From NCBI GenBank assembly GCA_020465985.1, contig JAANYP010002947.1, positions 1,197,268-1,261,267 of the forward strand: a stretch of 64,000 nt of DNA, in the 5' to 3' direction. The translations under genes and the position numbers were made by a program. Under the pieces are notes generated by a model. It was not told the DNA's origin. It did not search any database and was given only the letters and a program-made list of their open reading frames with translations. Below are positions 12,116-25,155 of this stretch, in pieces. The DNA comes from Centrapalus pauciflorus. Lineage: Eukaryota > Streptophyta > Magnoliopsida > Asterales > Asteraceae. Numbering within the stretch: the stretch's first letter is position 1; each line of letters starts with the position of its first letter.

Positions 12116-13410
12116 CTAGTTTATAACCCACGTATTACGTGGATATTTTTAATTAAATTTATTTATATAAAATGTATATGAGTAAAAATAAAAACATACA
12201 AAAATAATAACTGTGTTTATTTTTTATTATTTACAGATTAAGAAATAGAATATATTTATCTTTTTTAAAAATATTAAATTGTATTTATCTTTTATTTTTT
12301 TATAAGTTGTAATTATTTTTTAGGTGAACGTAGAGGTGACACGTGACATTTGATGTTTTCCTTTATTATACATAATAATAATAATTTCCACAACTAATTG
12401 AAATTATTACATTTGGATCTAATTATGATTATTATGGATAATAATTATAGATATTTATTTTAGGTAAACATTAATTTTAAATGTTACAAAATCTAATTTA
12501 TTACTAATTAATTAATGAAAAAAATAAAGTCAAAATTTAATGCAATTAAGTTAAGGTGTTAAATTTGGAAAAAAATGTGGAAAAATAAAATTTTCTTGTA
12601 TTGTAGAAGTGACATGTGACATGGATTATTTTGTTTTATTATAATATATAGGTTAATCAACCCATGTATTACATGGGTTGATTTAGAAAATACATATTTT
12701 TTTTATATTTAAATAAATTATTATAAAATTTATGTATAATTAAAATAAAAAAATTGAAAGCTAGTTAAATTAAAGATAAAAAATACTCAGTTGTTTGATA
12801 TTAATTAAAAAAATATTATTATATTGTATTATTAAAAACAGATAATATGTGTTTGCAAAAAAATGTTTCTTTTAATTTTTATTAACTTCAAATATGTAAT
12901 ATCAATGTAAGAAACAAAAAACTTCAATTATGTGAATGTGTATATATTTTGAAAATGATAAAATATAAAAATGAAATATCTGAAAATCAACAATCAAATT
13001 TATCATATTCATAATTGAAGTTTTATCAATTAAATTTTAAATCTTGCTAGCAAAATAATTAATAAAAATTTTTAACTTTATTTACTACACTTCTACATTT
13101 AAATTCAAATTTTTACATTTGAATTTAACTATGATCATTAAGGATAATAATGATACATATTTATTTTAGGTAAATATTAATTCATTAATGAAAAAATTAA
13201 AATCAAAATTTAATGTAATTAAGGTAATGTAGTAAATTTGGAAAATGAATTTAAAAAAATGGCATAGGTATAATTATTGATTTTAATTAAGGGTATAAGA
13301 GACATTTCATAAATAATTATGAGTTGTCATTAATCTGAACCATTGATTTCTTTCCATCCAATGGTCCAGAAACTCCAAGTGGTTTTCTTATTATATATAG
13401 TAAGTATAGA
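12116..13410 (-). mobile_element. Non-autonomous Helitron
   Basis: In minus-strand sense it starts TCTATACTTACTATATATAA (13410) and ends with the hairpin CCACGTAATACGTGG, a short spacer and CTAG (12116), inserted between A and T. These are the diagnostic Helitron features: 5' TC, 3' hairpin, 3' CTRR, AT target and no TIR. 1295 bp with no Rep/helicase ORF. A second hairpin (CAACCCATGTATTACATGGG, about 12660-12685) suggests an older 3' end inside it. Confidence 0.75.
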
Positions 13411-13452
13411 TTTGTCAGGTTTAGGAAGTGTTTAGATTTGTAATTATGATAA

Positions 13453-13769
13453 GAGTAAAGTATCATTTTGACATTTGACTTTTAGATTTGTCTCATTTAA
13501 CTACAAACTATTTTTTGTCCTGATTTAGCTACTAAACTTTAGCTTAGTGTTCTATGTTGGAAAAAGTTATAAAACTAATGACTAAATCTGTACAAAATAT
13601 GATAGTTTAGTCGCAAAATAAGAACGATTTTCAGTGGTTAAATTAGTAAAAACATTAGTGGCTAAACATAGATACAAACAATAATTCAGTGGCTAAATCA
13701 GAACAAAAATAGTTTAATGGTCAAATATAAAAAATCTAAAAGTTGGATGGTTAAAATGACACTTAACGC
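13453..13769. mobile_element. MITE, family 1 copy B
   Basis: 317 bp with TIRs GAGTAAAGTATCATTTTGAC / GCGTTAAGTGTCATTTTAAC and flanks TTATGATAA / TTATAATAA (9 bp, one mismatch). Closely similar in ends and interior to the element at 9059-9380. Confidence 0.75.
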
Positions 13770-13778
13770 TTATAATAA

Positions 13779-14096
13779 TATATGCTTCCTCCTATATGAA
13801 AAAAAGAAACTCCAAATTCAAATTTTTATAAAATTTATATTAAACAAATACACAAATCGAACATTTTAAATCGATCTAATAACACCCATAAAAATTAAAA
13901 TTCAATAATATAATCCAACAATTTCATGAAATAATAGAAGAATTATGTCTACAAATAATAAAAGTAAACCTAACTACAAATTTAATACCAATAACTAAGA
14001 ATATATATCCAACTCAGAAAAAAATAATGTTATTAACAAATAATTATAACAAAATCAGCAAAAATGAAATAAAAGCTTAATATTCAATAAATCCCC
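13779..14096. other. Spacer and 3' flank of the STP gene
   Basis: AT-rich; includes the probable 3' UTR of the minus-strand transporter gene. No other gene seen. Confidence 0.5.
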
Positions 14097-17016
14097 TTAA
14101 TTATCTTCTTTCTTTTCTGCTTCTTCTTCCTTGTTCTTAACATTATCGGCCTTTTCTTCATTGTGTTCTTCCTTGTTCTTAACATCATCGGCCTTTTCTT
14201 CATCTGTGATCATCGGAACAAATCTTTTCCAAAACGGGTGTTCTTTCCAAATTCCGGCCATCTCTTCAATCGGAATTCCCTTTGTCTCCGGCAAGTATTT
14301 GTAAATGAAAATAGTCATAACGAACACCCAGAACATGAAGAATATAAACAGGCCAAACCTGAAAGTAATTAGATATGAGTATATATTAAGTATGATGTTA
14401 ATTAATTAATTAGAGGAAATTTAAGTTAATAATTATACCTGAAAGCACACAACATTTGAAGGAAGATTTGGGCGATGAAGAATGTGAAGATCATGTTCAC
14501 CGAAACGTTGACACTTTGTGCAGCCGATCGGATTTCGAGTGGAAAGATTTCACTCGGCACGAGCCATCCCAAAGGACCCCAAGACCATGCGAATGCTGAA
14601 ATGTATATGCAAATGGCGACAACAACTAGAACGGAATACCACATCTCGAGCTCGCCCGGGTTTCCATTGATCCCGAACTTTATAGCGATAGCAAGTGTAA
14701 TAACAATCTACAAAAGTTAAACATCAAGAAAAGTTATTTAATTAAGTGTTCATCAACTTTAAAACCCTAATAGAATAAAAAGATTTTAAAACGCTAAAAA
14801 AGATTTGGAAATTAACTTTCTTTTTACCTGGCAGATTAACATTTGAATCCCACCCTCAAGGAACAAAACTCTTCTTCCGAATTTATCAACAGTAAGAATC
14901 GAAACAAAAGTCGCCAACATGTTAACAATGCCAGTAATGAGGGCCGAAAAGAGCGAAGCGTTGTCACCAAATCCCATTGTCTTGAACAAAACAGGTGCGT
15001 AGAACATGAATACGTTCATTCCGGTTAGTTGTTGGAAGAACGGGATGAGAATCGCAAAGGTTAATTGAGGTCTATACTTTCTTTGAAGAAGATTAAGCCA
15101 TGGGTGTTTGATCTTTCTCGATTGCTCGCTCGCTGCAATCATGTCGTTGAATTCTTCATCGACATTATCAATACCACGTAGTTTTAGTAACCTTTCTTTG
15201 GCTTCTTTGATCTTCCCACGCTCGATAAGCGAGTTTGGTGTATCTGGGAGAGCGAGGGAGCCAAAGATGAATATAACGGCGGGAACAATAGCTCCGCCTA
15301 GACTCAAACGCCAACCCCATCCACCCTTGATTTGTGCAAACCCGTAATTCACTGCATTCGCGACTAGAATCCCAATGGTAATTGAGAGTTGAAACATCAC
15401 ATTGAGCGCGCCACGATACTTGTAAGGAGCCATCTCGGAAAGATATAAGGGAACAGACTGTGAAACAAGAAAGTATATACATTGACGAACACAATCAAGA
15501 TCAAAACTTTAGAATCTTTCATATAGGTTTAACATAATAAAAAGGTAACCAACTTTATAATTTATATTGTTTAAGATAACTAGCATTTTTCTATCCTAAG
15601 AAAAACTAAAGTTTCGAAAAAGTTCTGATTAATTAAGGCAATGAACCTTGAGTGTTGTTGATTTGAGGTAATAATCTTTCAAACTTTCTCTTTTTTAAGT
15701 AATTGCTTACTTCTTATTTCAGTGAGTACGTGACTAATACTTAAATATGATTGTTTCCATATCCACAATTAAAAGCTAGTTGTTGGTTACCCTAGATGGG
15801 AAAAACACCTAAAGTTGATTACCCTTATGATGAAAAAAACCCCTTTATATAATAAAAAAATTAGTTTATTTCCCGACGCGGATATTTTTAATATATATAA
15901 TAAAATATAATAAATTAAAAGGTAAATGTGTAAATATTATTTTTTAAACCAAAGTATATAAGAATGATATTATTATATATTATAACCTATTAATTTTATA
16001 TATTTCTGAATGTACATGAATAATAATTATTATTTCTTATATTTTAAACTTTTATTATGGTATATTATAATTAATCAGTTAGTAGAATATTAGATTTTGT
16101 TTTATTTGAATTTAAAAGTAGATTATATTAGGTTTGGATAAATATAATTAAATTTTTTTTATTATTTTTAAAACATATAAATGACATAGTTACTCATTTA
16201 TTAGTATTTATAGATTATATATGGACATAGATATAGATTGGATTGAAGAAACATCGAGTTACCTGATTGGCGAATCCAATACCGATACCAAGAAAAATAC
16301 GACCAATAATAAGCATCCAAACGTTGTAAGCGAAGGCATTGATAAGGGCTCCGATGCAGAAAGTGCAACCACCGATAAGCATAGACAATTTACGACCCCA
16401 TGCCCTGGTTATAACCGATGCGAACCAAGAAGCCACCAATGCAGCCAAGTATAAAGATGATGTAAACATGGTCAGTGTGGTACTGTTGAACTTGCAATAT
16501 TGGTTGCTCGATGCAACGATTTCAGACTCTTTTTTGTAGACAGCCGGGAAGAATTCCTTCAAGAAGGGTGTCATAGATGTCACACCACCTGCAAAATATT
16601 TTAATAATTTATATATGTTCAATTAGAATATTAAAGTTTGTTCTTAAATAATCAAGATCGCATATATGCAGTAAACTGAATTAAGAGAGAATTACTATAC
16701 AGGTTAGAGTACTTGCAAGATTAGATAAGATTGTTCAAAGAAACCCTAATAGACAGATTAATTTAATTAGATTGTTCTTAATTAGATTACTGGGATACAA
16801 TAGAATCCTTAATTCCATATATCTGTATATAGTAGACTTAGATAATCTACATTAATAATTAAAAAAGTGATATTAGTTCAAACCTGAAATTCCAATATCG
16901 TATCCGAAAATCAGACCACCGCATGCCGCCACCAAACATGTGAAGAAGACGTTGCATGTGAGTTTTCCGGGATACGCTTTTGCGCTACCGGAAGAGATGG
17001 CTGCACCTCCCGCCAT
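14097..17016 (-). CDS. STP: STP-type monosaccharide/H+ symporter, five exons
   Basis: Minus-strand exons 16884-17016, 16263-16588, 14828-15457, 14439-14707 and 14097-14358 join with GT/AG introns to 539 aa. It is a 12-helix major-facilitator sugar porter of the plasma membrane importing hexose with protons. Visible signatures: GYDIGISGG in helix 1 (from residue 38), WGRK in the helix 2-3 loop, PDTPNSLIERG at the PESPR position, QQLTGMNVFMFYAPVLF in helix 7, DKFGRR, GPLGWLVPSEIFPLE and PETKGIPIEE. Cys76 and Cys450 match the pair that forms the lid disulphide in STP10. The start ATG lies about 65 bases below a TATAAATA box. The C-terminus is odd: a Lys/Glu-rich tail carrying a duplicated EEKAD(D/N)VKNKEE unit, making the protein slightly longer than the usual 510-525 aa. 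No break is seen; likely functional. Confidence 0.93.
15861..16214 (-). mobile_element. Decayed Helitron in STP intron 2
   Basis: 354 bp. In minus sense it begins TCTATAAATACTAA (16214) and ends CTAA at 15861, after a degraded CG-rich hairpin. It sits between A and T. The internal sequence matches the Helitron at 18903-19395 (atatataataaaatataataaat, gtatataagatgatatt-like phrases). Confidence 0.6.
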
Positions 17017-17079
17017 TGATGATTGACCGATGAAGCTTATGAATGTATGTATAGATGAAATTATGAGAAACAAAGTTTG

Positions 17080-17087
17080 TATTTATA
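17080..17087 (-). promoter_or_regulatory. TATA box of the STP gene
   Basis: The minus strand reads CTCTATAAATAC, a consensus plant TATA box, 64 bases upstream of the ATG at 17016. This leaves room for a leader of about 30-40 nt. Confidence 0.65.
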
Positions 17088-17099
17088 GAGAAAAAAATT

Positions 17100-17416
17100 G
17101 CTGTTTTTTAGTTTGGATCAAACCCTATAAATTTTAACCGTAGGATTAATTATCTGTTATGATCATGAAAAGATTGTGTGAATATTTAAATCTTATCTCA
17201 ATATTAGATTTGAATTTGAATTACCAATCTAGTGATCATCTGATCTATTAATTATCCGTTAATTGAAATTAATTAACTCATTGAAGAATGATCAATTTAT
17301 TATTTATTTTTATATGGTCATATAATAAAAATAAATAATGATGCTAATTTATGGAGTTTAATAATTCGTTTTATCTTTTGCTTTATTCTTTCTCGTATTC
17401 TTTTAATAAAAAAACA
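17100..17416. other. Upstream region of the STP gene
   Basis: AT-rich with no ORF; presumably promoter. I could not define any specific element beyond the TATA box. Confidence 0.4.
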
Positions 17417-17639
17417 TTTCTTATTTTTTTTGTAATATTGATTTTTATTTATTTTGATAAATAATAACATATTAAAAAATTAAGAAAATGGAAAAATATT
17501 TGATTCATGAGCGTTTTAGATAATTGAGAACAACACATGAAAATCTGAGGCGTTTGTTGCCTTTAAATTTAAACTCCCATATTTTTCTTTTTCAGTTTTA
17601 TACTTTGATCTTTTTTTAAAATATCTATCTATATCTATA

Positions 17640-18166
17640 TCTATATATAATAAAAAAATATAATAAAAAGAACATTAAATTAATGTCACGTGACAATTGT
17701 ACGTTTCATCAAAAAACATAATTACAATTTATTATTATAAAAAATAAAAGATATACAATCTATTATTTTAAAAAAAAAATACACTCTACCTTTTAATCTA
17801 CTAATAACAAAAGTTAAAACTATTATTAATTTTGCACGTATTATTTTACTCATATTATTTTATGTTCTTCATTAATATTATTTTTTTCTTTTCAAATGTA
17901 ATATTATTTATTTAAATTTTTTATACCAAATGGATGATAAAGTTAATTATTTATTAATATTTAAAATAATGAATTGTATTTATCTATTATATTTTTATAA
18001 TAATAAGTTGTATTTATCTTTTATTTTAAAAACAAAAGTTGTATTTATCTTTTGTGGTGTAATGTGGAAGCGACACGTGATGTTCTCTTTTATTATATAT
18101 AATAAGATTATTTTATATAAATAAATTTAATAAAAAAATCTACGTAATACGTTGGTTAAAAACTAG
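17640..18166 (+). mobile_element. Helitron copy in array unit 1
   Basis: Starts TCTATATATAATAAAAA, soon followed by ATGTCACGTGACAAT. It ends after the hairpin-like CTACGTAATACGTTGG with GGTTAAAAACTAG, then T. Longer (527 bp) than the copies in units 2-4, with about 250 bp of extra internal sequence. Confidence 0.7.
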
Positions 18167-18902
18167 TAATTGTATAAAAACTATTGTATTTAAGGCTTAT
18201 TTTTATTTTAATTAGGTAATAGAATTATAAATTATAACCATGAAAATAGATAATGAATATTAAGATATTCTAAAAATGATTAATTAATCATTTGTAACCG
18301 AAAATTAAGTGTTAGCATCGTCAAAACTGTCAATAAAAACTATATTTTCTTAAATTTTTTTATATATAAGAAATTAAAAATTACCTATTCTTGGCAAATT
18401 ACATGAATATATTGCTGATAGATAATTTGAAAAATACTCACACAATAATATATCTTTTGTCAGATTATTTATATACTAGTTTATTAAACCGTGTATTATA
18501 CGGATAACTTTAATTATATTGTTTTCTTAAAACTATATAAATTAAAAATTAATATTGAAACTTTTAATACTAATGATATTTTATATATCTTATTATAATT
18601 AATTTATATAAATCATTTAAACAATAAAAAAACTAATCATTAATAACTTTAAATTCATTATTATTATTATATTATTATAATTAGTAATAAATAAAATCTT
18701 TTAAATATTGTTTGTTATGATTTTGTGGGATTTAAGGATCTAACAATGATCTTATCTTAAAAGTAATTTGATTTAAAATTTTTAATTTAATCTTGAAATA
18801 TTAATTACACGTGTCAATAGTAGAAGATGCCAGTTGGCATCATGGGATAATGACAAGTGACAATTTAAATATTTTCTTATTTTTTTGTAATATTGATTTT
18901 TA

Positions 18903-19395
18903 CTAGTTTATTACCCGCGTATTACGCGGATAATTTTAATATATATAAAATATAATAAATAAAAAGATAAAGATATAAATATTATTTTTTAAACAAAAGT
19001 ATATAAGATGATATTATTATTTATTATGACTTATTAATTTTGTATATTTCTAAATATATATGAAGAGTAATTATTTTCTTTTATATATATTTTAAACTTT
19101 TATTATATTATCTTGTAATTAATAAGTTAGTAGATTATTAGATATTGTTTGATTTGATTTGATTTGAATTTAAAAGTGGATTGTATTAGATTTGGATAGA
19201 TTTAATTAATAAGTTAGTTGAGTATTAGATTTTGTTTGATTTGATTTGAATTTAAAAGTGGATTATATTAGATTTAGATAGCTTTGATTTAAATTTTTTA
19301 TTATTTTTAAAATATATAAATGCCACGTGTCGATTCATGGTGACGACACGTGGCTTCACCAGAAACGAGTATAGTTACTCTTTTAATAGTATAGA
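18903..19395 (-). mobile_element. Non-autonomous Helitron inserted in array unit 2
   Basis: In minus sense it starts TCTATACTATTAAAAGAGTA (19395) and ends with hairpin CCGCGTAATACGCGG, spacer and CTAG (18903), between A and T. The other units have the uninterrupted sequence attgatttttatttattttga here, an empty-site comparison that supports insertion. 493 bp, no ORF. Confidence 0.85.
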
Positions 19396-19596
19396 TAGAT
19401 TTATTTTGATGAATAATAACATATTTAAAAATAAAAAAAATGGGGAAATATTTGATTCACGAGCGTTTTAGATAATTGAGAACAACCCATGAAAATTGAG
19501 GCGTTGTTGGCTTGTTGCCTTTAAATTTAAACTCCCCTAATTTCCTTTTTCAGTTTTATACTTCGATCTTTTTTAAAATATCTATCTTAATCAATA

Positions 19597-19875
19597 TCTA
19601 TATATAATTAAAAAAATATAATAAAAAGAACATTAAATTAATGTCACGTGACAATTTTATGTTTCATCGAAAAATATAATTACAATTTATTATTATAAAA
19701 AAATAAAAGATATACAATTTATTATTTAGAAAAAATAAAATACACTCTACCTTTTAATCTACTAATAACAAAAGTTAAATACTATTATTAATTTTGAATG
19801 TTTTATTTTACTCAAATTATTTTATATAAATAAATTTAATTAAAAACTCCACGTCATACGTGGGTTAAAAACTAG
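19597..19875 (+). mobile_element. Helitron copy in array unit 2
   Basis: Starts TCTATATATAATT and ends with hairpin CCACGTCATACGTGG and GTTAAAAACTAG. The hairpin loop differs by one base from those of units 3 and 4. 279 bp. Confidence 0.7.
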
Positions 19876-20828
19876 TAATTGTATAAAAACTATTGTATTT
19901 AAGGCTTACTTTTATTTTAATTAGGTAATGTAATTAAAAATTATAACAACGAAAATAGATAATGAATATTTAGATATTCTAAAAATGATTAATTAATCAA
20001 TTGTAATCGAAAATTAAGTGTTAGCATCGTCAAAACTGTCAATATAAACTACATTTTCTTTAACTTTTTTATATATAAGAAATTAAAAATTACCCATTTT
20101 TGGCAAATTACATGAATACATTGTTGATAGATAATTTGAAATACTCACACAATAATATATCTACTGTCAGATTATTTATATACTAGTTTATTAAATCGTG
20201 TATTACACGGATAACTTTAATTAGTTTTTTTTCTTAAAACTATATAAATTAAAAATTTATATTCAAACTTTTAATACTAATGATATTTTATATATCTTAT
20301 TATAATTAAATTATATATAAATCATTTAAACAATAAAAAAACTAATCATTAATAACTTTAAATTCATTATTATTATTATTTTTTTTATTACAATTAGTAA
20401 TCAATAAAATCTTTTAAATATTGTTTGTTATGATTTTGTGGGATTTAAGAATCTAACAATGTTCTTATCTTAAAAGTAATTTGATTTAAAGTTTTTAATT
20501 TAATCTTGAAATATTAATTACACGCGTCAATAGTAGTCTAGTAGAAGATGTCAATTGGCATAATGAGATAACGACAAGTGGCAATTTAGTTAAAAAAAAT
20601 TTCTTATTCTTTTTTTAATATTGATTTTTATTTATTTTCATAAATAATAACATATTTAAAAATAAAAAAATGGGGAAGTATTTGATTCATGAGCGTTTTA
20701 GATAATGGAGAACAACCCATGAAAATCTGAGGCGTTGTTGGCTTGTTGCCTTTAAATTTAAACTCCCCTAATTTTCTTTTTTCAATTTTATACTTCGATC
20801 TTTTTTAAAATATCTATCTATATCTATA

Positions 20829-21101
20829 TCTATATATAATGAAAAAAATATAATAAAAAGAACATTAAATTAATGTCACGTGACAATTGTACGTTTAATC
20901 GAAAAATATAATTACAATTTATTATTATAAAAAATAAAATATATACAATCTATTATTAAAAAAAAATACACTATACCTTTTAATCTACTAATAACAAAAC
21001 TTAAATACTATTATTAATTTTGCATGTATTATTTTACTCCTATTATTTTATATAAATAAATTTAATCAAAAAATCCACGTAATACGTGGGTTAAAAACTA
21101 G
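20829..21101 (+). mobile_element. Helitron copy in array unit 3
   Basis: Starts TCTATATATAATG and ends with a perfect hairpin CCACGTAATACGTGG plus GTTAAAAACTAG, then T. 273 bp. Confidence 0.7.
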
Positions 21102-21202
21102 TAATTGTATAAAAACTATTGTATTTAAGGCTTATTTTTATTTTAATTAGGTAATGGAATTAAAAATTATAACCATGAAAATAGATAATGAATATTTAGA
21201 TA

Positions 21203-24200
21203 GGGGAGGATTCTTCTAAGAACCATAAAAAATGTGAGAACCTAAGAAACTTTTATGGTCTTTGGATTAATGATAATCAATGGTTGATATATTGAATGAC
21301 AACTTTGTAATTTTTTTGAACTTTGATAGTGGATAATCTTGAAAATGTGTGAAAAAGATATTTTTGGAAGAAAAAAAATCTGCTTTTTTTCTTTCTCTCT
21401 CTTAATTTTTTTCATTTTCATTTTATATTTCTTTCCTTATAATTGATTTTTAAAGTAAAAGAACGTTTTTTTATAAAAAAAATTATTTTTTCTATATAGA
21501 AAATTATTTAATTGCTAAAAAAATAACGTATTTTATATATAAATATTATATGTCTATCCAGATTTTTTTTCTATATAAAATATATGTTAACGAACATATT
21601 CTATATACAATCTACGTAGAATATTGTGTAGAATGTCAAATATCATATATTCTACGTAGATTACCTGATAAAATATATCAAAAACAAATTGAAACAAAAA
21701 AAAAAAATTTCATCTAGACATTTTATCAAACACTTGGTATACAACTGATATAAAATATACCAAAAAGACATTGAATAGTAATGTTAATCTACATAAAAAG
21801 ATATAGAAATGTATAAAAAACATAAAAATATATATGAAATATATAAGAAACGTAACATTCTACATAGATTATGTGTTAGTTTTTACAATTAATATTGTAT
21901 TATATTCTATTTAGATTATCATTTAATCTACGTAGATTACATGTAATCTACGTAGATTATCATGTAAAACATCCAATAACTATAACAATCATTATAAATC
22001 TAATATCTTACAAATAATCTTCATTATAAAACATGAAAAATGAATCTGTCATATTCTATGTAGAGTATCGACGAACATATTATATGTACAATCTACGTAC
22101 AATGTCCTGCATTCTACGTAGAATGACATTCAATCTACGTAGAATGACATGCAATCTACATAGAATAACATGCAATCTACGTAGAATGGTATGCAATATA
22201 TGTAGAATGACATGCAATCTACGTAGAATGACATGCAATCTACGTAGAATGTCATGTTGATTGTCAATTATCATATATTCTACGTAGATTATTACATGAT
22301 AAAATATACCAAAAACACATTGAATAGTAATGGTAATCTACATAATAAGATATAGAAATGTATAAGAAACATAAAAATATATTAAATATATAAGAAACAT
22401 AATATTTTACATAGATTATGTGTGATTTTTTACAAGTGGTATTGTATTATATTCTATGTAGATTATGATGTAATCTACGTAGATTGTCATGTAATCAACA
22501 TAGATTATCATGTAAAACATCTAATAACTATTACATTCATTATAAATATAATATCTTACAAATAATTTTAATTATAAAATATGGAAAATGAATCTGTCCA
22601 ATGTACGTAGACTGTAGATATAATATGTTCGTCAATACTCTACATAAAATGGCACCCAATCTACGTAGAATGACATTCAATCTACGTAGAATGACATGCA
22701 ATCTACATAGAATGTCATGCAATCTACGTAGAGTATCGACGAACATATTCTATGTACAATCTACGTAGAATGTCATGCATTATACGTAGAATGACATTCA
22801 ATCTACGTAGAATGTCATTCAATTTACGTAGAATGTCATTCAATTTACGTAGAATGTCATGTAGAATGTCAAGTATCATATATTCTACATAGATTATATG
22901 ATAAAATATACCAAAAACACATTGAATGTTAATGTACATTTACATAAAAAGATATAGAAATGTATAAGAAACAAAAAAAATATATGAAATATATAAGAAA
23001 CATAACATTCTACATAGATTATGTGTGATTTTTTACAAGTAGTCTTGTATCATATATTCTATGTAGATTATCATGTAATCTACGTAGATTATCATGTAAT
23101 CTACGTAGATTGTCATGTAAAACATCTAAGAACTATTACATTCATATATATCTAATATTTTACAAATAATCTTCATTATAAAACATTGAAAATGAATCTG
23201 TCATATTCTATGTAGAGTATCGACGAACATATTTTATGTACAATATACGTAGAATGTCATGCAATCTATGTAGAATGGCATGCAATCTACGTAGAATGAC
23301 ATTCAATCTACGTATCATTCAATCTACGTAGAATGTCATGCAATCTATGTAGAATGTCGTGTAGAATGTCAAATATCATATATTCTACATAGATTACATG
23401 ATAAAAATATATCAAAAACACATTGAAACAAAAAAAAATTTCATTTAGACATTTTATCAAACACTTGGTATGCAACTGATATAATATATACCAAAAATAC
23501 ATAGAATAAAACTGTTAATCTACGTAGAATAACATGCAATCTACGTAGAATGACATGCAATCTACGTAGAGTATCGACGAACATATTCTATGTACAATCT
23601 ACGTAGAATGTCATGCAATCTACGTAGAATGACATTCAATCTACGTAGAATGGCATGCAATCTACGTAGAATGACATGCAATCTACGTAGAATGTCATGC
23701 AATCTACGTAGAATGTCGTGTAGAATGTAAAGTATCATATATTCTACGTAGATTAAATGATAAAATATACCAAAAACACATTGAAACAAAAAAAATAAGA
23801 TTTCATTTAGACATTTTATCGAACACTTGGTATGCAACTGATATAAAATATACCAAAAACACAATGAATAGTAATGGTAATCTACAAAAAAGATATAGAT
23901 TTGTATAATAAACATAAAAATATATGAAATATATAAGAAACATAACATTCTACATAGATTATGAATAGTAATGTTAATCTACATAAAAAGATATAGAATT
24001 ATATAACATTCTATATAGACATATAATATTTCTATATAGAATACATTGATTTTTTAGCAATTAAATAATTTTTTATATAGAAAAAAGTTTATTTTTTTTA
24101 TAAAAAACGTTTTTTTTAATATTAAAATCAATTTTAATGAAAGAAAGAGAAAATGAAATGAAAAAAAAAAGTAAGAGAGAGAAATTGAAAAAGAGATGCA

Positions 24201-24324
24201 TATTATAAAAAAGGTGGAGAGAGAAAGATAATATTTTTTATTCCAAAAATACCCTTTTGATCCAAGAGCTCTAAAAGGTTCCTAGGTTCTCACCATCTTT
24301 AAGGTTCTTAAAAGAACCTCTCCC
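21203..24324. mobile_element. Mutator-like non-autonomous element built of palindromic minisatellite
   Basis: 3122 bp inserted in unit 3. It is flanked by perfect 10-bp direct repeats TATTTAGATA (21193-21202 and 24325-24334). The intact site is visible in the other units as gaatatttagatattct. Imperfect TIRs of about 48 bp start GGGGAGGATTCTTCTAAGAA (left) and GGGAGAGGTTCTTTTAAGAA (right, reverse complement). The 9-11-bp duplication is typical of Mutator. There is no transposase. The core is a minisatellite of the palindrome TCTACGTAGA plus larger repeated blocks. Confidence 0.85.
21590..23970. repeat. Palindromic ACGTAGA minisatellite with higher-order blocks
   Basis: A 21-bp unit (variants of caatctacgtagaatgacatg) repeats in runs, clearest at about 22090-22255, 22640-22860, 23240-23360 and 23520-23720. 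The longer phrase tgataaaatataccaaaaac...agatatagaaatgtataagaaac recurs at about 21670-21850, 22300-22400, 22900-23000, 23400-23500 and 23760-23945, giving higher-order periods of several hundred bp. Because 21 is divisible by 3, both strands stay open and show 7-residue repeats (MTCNLRR-like). I do not regard these as genes. Confidence 0.9.
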
Positions 24325-25155
24325 TATTTAGATATTCTAAAAATGATTAATTAATCATTTGTAATCGAAAATTAAGTGTTAGCATCGTCAAAATTGTCAA
24401 TATAAACTACATTTTCTTTAATTTTTTTATATATAAGAAATTAAAAATCACCTATTTTTGGCAAATTACATGAATATATTGCTGATAGATAAATTGAAAA
24501 ATACTCACACAATAATATATCTACTGTCAGATTATTTATATACTAGTTTATTAAACCGTGTATTACACGGATAACTTTAATAAATTTGTTTACTTAAAAC
24601 TATATAAATTAAAAATTAATATTCAAACTTTTAATACTAATGATATTTTATATATCTTATTATAATTAATTTATATATAAATCATTTAAACAATAAAAAA
24701 ACTAATCATTAATAACTTTAAATTCATTATTATTATTTTTATATTATTGTAATTAGTAATCAATAAAATCTTTTAAATATTGTTTGTTATGATTTTGTGG
24801 GATTTAAGGATCTAACAATGATCTTATCTTAAAATTAATTTGATTTAAAAATTTAATTTAATCTTGAAATATTAATTACATGTGTCAATAGTAGAAGATG
24901 CCAATTAGCATCATGAGATAATGACAAGTGACAATTTAATTAAAAAAAATTTCTTTTTTTTTTTTGTAATATTGATTTTTATTTATTTTGATGAATAATA
25001 AAATATTCAAAAATTTAAAAAAATGGTTAGATAATTGAGAACAACCCATGAAAATTGAGGCGTTGTTGGCTTGTTGCCTTTAAATTTAAACTCCCCTAAT
25101 TTCCTTTTTCAGTTTTATACTTCAATCTTTTTTAAAATGTGTATCTTAATCAATA

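Noticed and set aside
14163..16539. Plus-strand ORFs across the transporter region
   Set aside because: They are shadows of the minus-strand STP exons.
22033..23948. ORFs with 7-residue repeats (MTCNLRR-like and HVILRRL-like)
   Set aside because: By-product of a 21-bp palindromic minisatellite that keeps frames open on both strands; no start context or domain.
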